NCBI GenBank assembly: GCA_025964065.1
Contig: JAOPZO010000164.1
Span: forward strand, 1 to 7,753
Source: Solirubrobacterales bacterium
GTDB taxonomy: Bacteria; Actinomycetota; Thermoleophilia; Solirubrobacterales; Solirubrobacteraceae
Length of the DNA stretch: 7,753 nucleotides
Direction of reading: 5' to 3'
Shown: piece by piece, positions 6,591-7,753 of the stretch
Layout: every line of letters starts with the position of its first letter
How positions within the stretch are numbered: the first letter of the stretch is position 1
The notes under the pieces: generated by a model
Database searches by the model: none
Seen by the model: only the letters and a program-made list of their open reading frames with translations
Told to the model about the DNA's origin: nothing
Made by a program: the position numbers and the translations under genes

Positions 6591-7442
6591 ATGCAGCGTC
6601 GCCGCACCGTCCGCGTCCCCGCCTCGAGCGCGAACCTCGGGCCCGGGTTCGACGCGTTCGCCGCGGCGCTCGCGCTCCACATGGAGCTCGAGGTCGAGGA
6701 GACCGGCACGTTCGCGGTCGAGACCGACCTGCCGATCGCCAAGGACCGGCGCAACCTCGCCGTCCGCGGCTTCGAGCGGCTCCACCCGCCCGACGCGTTC
6801 ACGTTCCGCATCACCTCGGACATCCCGCTGAGCGGGGGGCTCGGCACGAGCGCGGCGGCGTACGTCGCGGGGCTGCTCGCCGCGGATTCGATCTTCGAGC
6901 TCGACGCGGACCTCCTCGCGCACGCCACCGCGCTCGAGGGGCACCCGGACAACGTCGCGGCCGCGCTGCGCGGCGGGTTCGTCATCTGCGCGGACGGCGA
7001 GGCGACCCGCTTCGACCCGCCCTCCGGCCTCGAGGCCGTGCTCGTGGTGCCGCACGCGGCGGTCCGCACCGCGCAGGCGCGGGCCGCGCTGCCCGCCGAG
7101 GTGCCGATGCAGGAGGCCGTCTTCAACGTGGCGCACGGGGCGCTCCTGACGCTCGGGCTCGTGCAGGGCGACTGGGACCTCGTGTCGCGCGGTCTCCAGG
7201 ACCGCCTCCACCAGTCGCGCCGCGCCGGGCTCTTCCCGCGCTCCTCCGCCCTGCTGGAGAAGGCGACGGCGCTCGGGGCGCTCGGGGCCACGATCTCCGG
7301 CGCCGGGCCGACCGTGCTCGTCTGGAGCCACTACGAGCAGACGGGCGGGGTCGTGGAGGGCCTGCGCCGCGAGACGGCGGGCTGGGCCGACGTGATGCGG
7401 GTGCCGTTCGAGGGCGCCGGCGGGCGGGTGCGGGCGCTGTAG
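6591..7442 (+). CDS. thrB: Homoserine kinase (GHMP kinase)
   Basis: ThrB phosphorylates L-homoserine to O-phosphohomoserine with ATP, supplying ThrC. The 283-residue protein is somewhat short for the family. It begins VRVPASSANLGPGFDAFAAAL (7-27), the usual homoserine kinase N-terminus. The ATP-binding GHMP loop is IPLSGGLGTSAAA (78-90), differing from the common PxxRGLGSSAAA by Gly for Arg and Thr for Ser. EGHPDNVAAALRGG (116-129) is a strong homoserine kinase signature and ISGAGPTVL (235-243) is the C-terminal GHMP motif. The enzyme looks complete. ATG 6591 follows the acyltransferase stop by 10 bases; only a weak AGG (6579-6581) is available as ribosome site, suggesting coupling. It is last in the operon, followed by a terminator-like hairpin. 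Together with hom and thrC it completes the pathway from aspartate semialdehyde to threonine. Confidence 0.95.
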   Translation: MQRRRTVRVPASSANLGPGFDAFAAALALHMELEVEETGTFAVETDLPIAKDRRNLAVRGFERLHPPDAFTFRITSDIPLSGGLGTSAAAYVAGLLAADSIFELDADLLAHATALEGHPDNVAAALRGGFVICADGEATRFDPPSGLEAVLVVPHAAVRTAQARAALPAEVPMQEAVFNVAHGALLTLGLVQGDWDLVSRGLQDRLHQSRRAGLFPRSSALLEKATALGALGATISGAGPTVLVWSHYEQTGGVVEGLRRETAGWADVMRVPFEGAGGRVRAL

Positions 7443-7485
7443 GGGCCGGGCGCGGGCGCTGCCTTCTCGGGGTGCTCGGCGGTTC

Positions 7486-7508
7486 GACCCCCCGGTCGGG
7501 GGGTCTTT
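7486..7508 (+). terminator. Rho-independent terminator after thrB
   Basis: GACCCCCC (7486-7493), loop GGTC and GGGGGGTC (7498-7505) form a perfect 8-bp GC-rich stem followed at once by TTT (7506-7508). It begins 43 bases after the thrB stop. The short T run is normal for high-GC genomes. It would end the lysA-thrB transcript and separate it from the patatin-like gene. Confidence 0.8.
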
Positions 7509-7535
7509 CGGCAACCTGGGAGCGGCGGCGGCGTA

Positions 7536-7559
7536 CCCCACGCAATGCATCGCGTGGGG
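7536..7559 (+). repeat. Inverted repeat around the patatin-like gene start
   Basis: CCCCACGC (7536-7543) and GCGTGGGG (7552-7559) are exact reverse complements around the 8-base loop AATGCATC. The loop carries the ATG start codon (7545-7547), and the 3' arm lies in codons 3 to 5. In RNA this would present the start codon in a hairpin loop; in DNA it could be an operator. No promoter was confidently identified between the terminator and this point. Confidence 0.5.
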
Positions 7560-7753
7560 GTCGTGCTGGGAGCAGGGGGCATCACGGGGATCGCCTGGTT
7601 GATGGGCGCGCTCGAGGCCGTCCGTGCCCACACGGGCTGGGAGCCCGGGACGGCGCGGGTCGTCTCCGGCACGTCGGCGGGCGCCGTGGCGGCCACCGTG
7701 CTCGCCGCCGGCATCGATCCGGAGGAGCTGCTCCGCATGGCGGAGGAGCCCGA
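7545..7753 (+). CDS. Patatin-like phospholipase, N-terminal part (runs off the window)
   Basis: The first 69 codons are present. MHRVGVVLGAGGITGIAW contains the glycine-rich oxyanion motif GAGG (9-12), and VVSGTSAGAVAA holds the nucleophile elbow G-T-S-A-G with Ser44. That order and spacing are diagnostic of patatin-like serine lipases (Ser-Asp dyad; the Asp-Gly motif would lie beyond the window). It presumably hydrolyses acyl esters of lipids. The protein starts directly in the fold, with no signal peptide. ATG 7545 is preferred because the conserved strand begins three residues later; GTG 7554 is possible. No Shine-Dalgarno sits at proper distance (GGGAG at 7518-7522 is 22 bases away). It follows the thrB terminator and so is probably a separate unit. 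Confidence 0.85.
   Translation, partial: MHRVGVVLGAGGITGIAWLMGALEAVRAHTGWEPGTARVVSGTSAGAVAATVLAAGIDPEELLRMAEEP

Noticed and set aside
7268..7289. Tandem repeat of GGCGCTCGG in thrB
   Set aside because: It encodes the ordinary Ala-Leu-Gly-Ala-Leu-Gly stretch just before the conserved ISGAGPT motif and is only two units long.
5078..7291. 737-codon minus-strand open frame opposite the acyltransferase and thrB, and similar ones at 3342-5267, 2059-3321 and 6483-7631
   Set aside because: They are strings of Arg, Ala, Gly, Glu and Asp of low complexity with no recognisable domain, lying opposite well-identified genes. Long antisense frames are expected at this GC content because stop codons are rare.
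7481..7505. GGTTCGA resembling the T-loop of a tRNA
   Set aside because: The flanking bases do not form a T-stem, no anticodon or D arm is found upstream, and the bases are better explained by the terminator hairpin.
1..7753. CRISPR array, insertion sequence, phage or defence genes
   Set aside because: No spaced direct repeats, transposase motifs, terminal repeats or defence domains were seen; the identified genes are intact metabolic or lipid-related genes with uniform base composition.

Overview
The window is very GC-rich DNA (third codon positions almost all G or C) with GTG/TTG starts, tightly packed genes and an F420-type luciferase-family oxidoreductase. This suggests a high-GC actinobacterium. 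The gene order and protein style resemble Thermoleophilia (Solirubrobacterales-like), but that placement is an impression, not a search result.

Layout: bases 1-88 look like the 3' end of an unidentified plus-strand gene, carrying two strong back-to-back hairpins. A minus-strand alpha/beta hydrolase (218-907) faces it. From 930 to 7442 runs one plus-strand block of six genes: lysA (diaminopimelate decarboxylase), hom (homoserine dehydrogenase with ACT domain), thrC (threonine synthase), an LLM-class oxidoreductase, a membrane acyltransferase of family 3, and thrB (homoserine kinase). Neighbouring genes overlap or lie within 10 nt of each other. A GC-rich hairpin with a short T run (7486-7508) follows thrB and probably ends the transcript. 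A patatin-like phospholipase gene begins at 7545 and runs off the window.

How the genes work together: Hom reduces aspartate semialdehyde to homoserine, ThrB phosphorylates it and ThrC makes threonine, while LysA makes lysine from meso-diaminopimelate. The operon thus holds the late steps of both aspartate-family branches. Aspartokinase, aspartate semialdehyde dehydrogenase and the dap genes are not here. The unusual point is that an oxidoreductase and a membrane acyltransferase with no known role in threonine synthesis sit between thrC and thrB, with tight operonic spacing. The rest is largely ordinary primary metabolism. I do not see convincing evidence for a wholly new system; the thrC-thrB insertion is the best lead.
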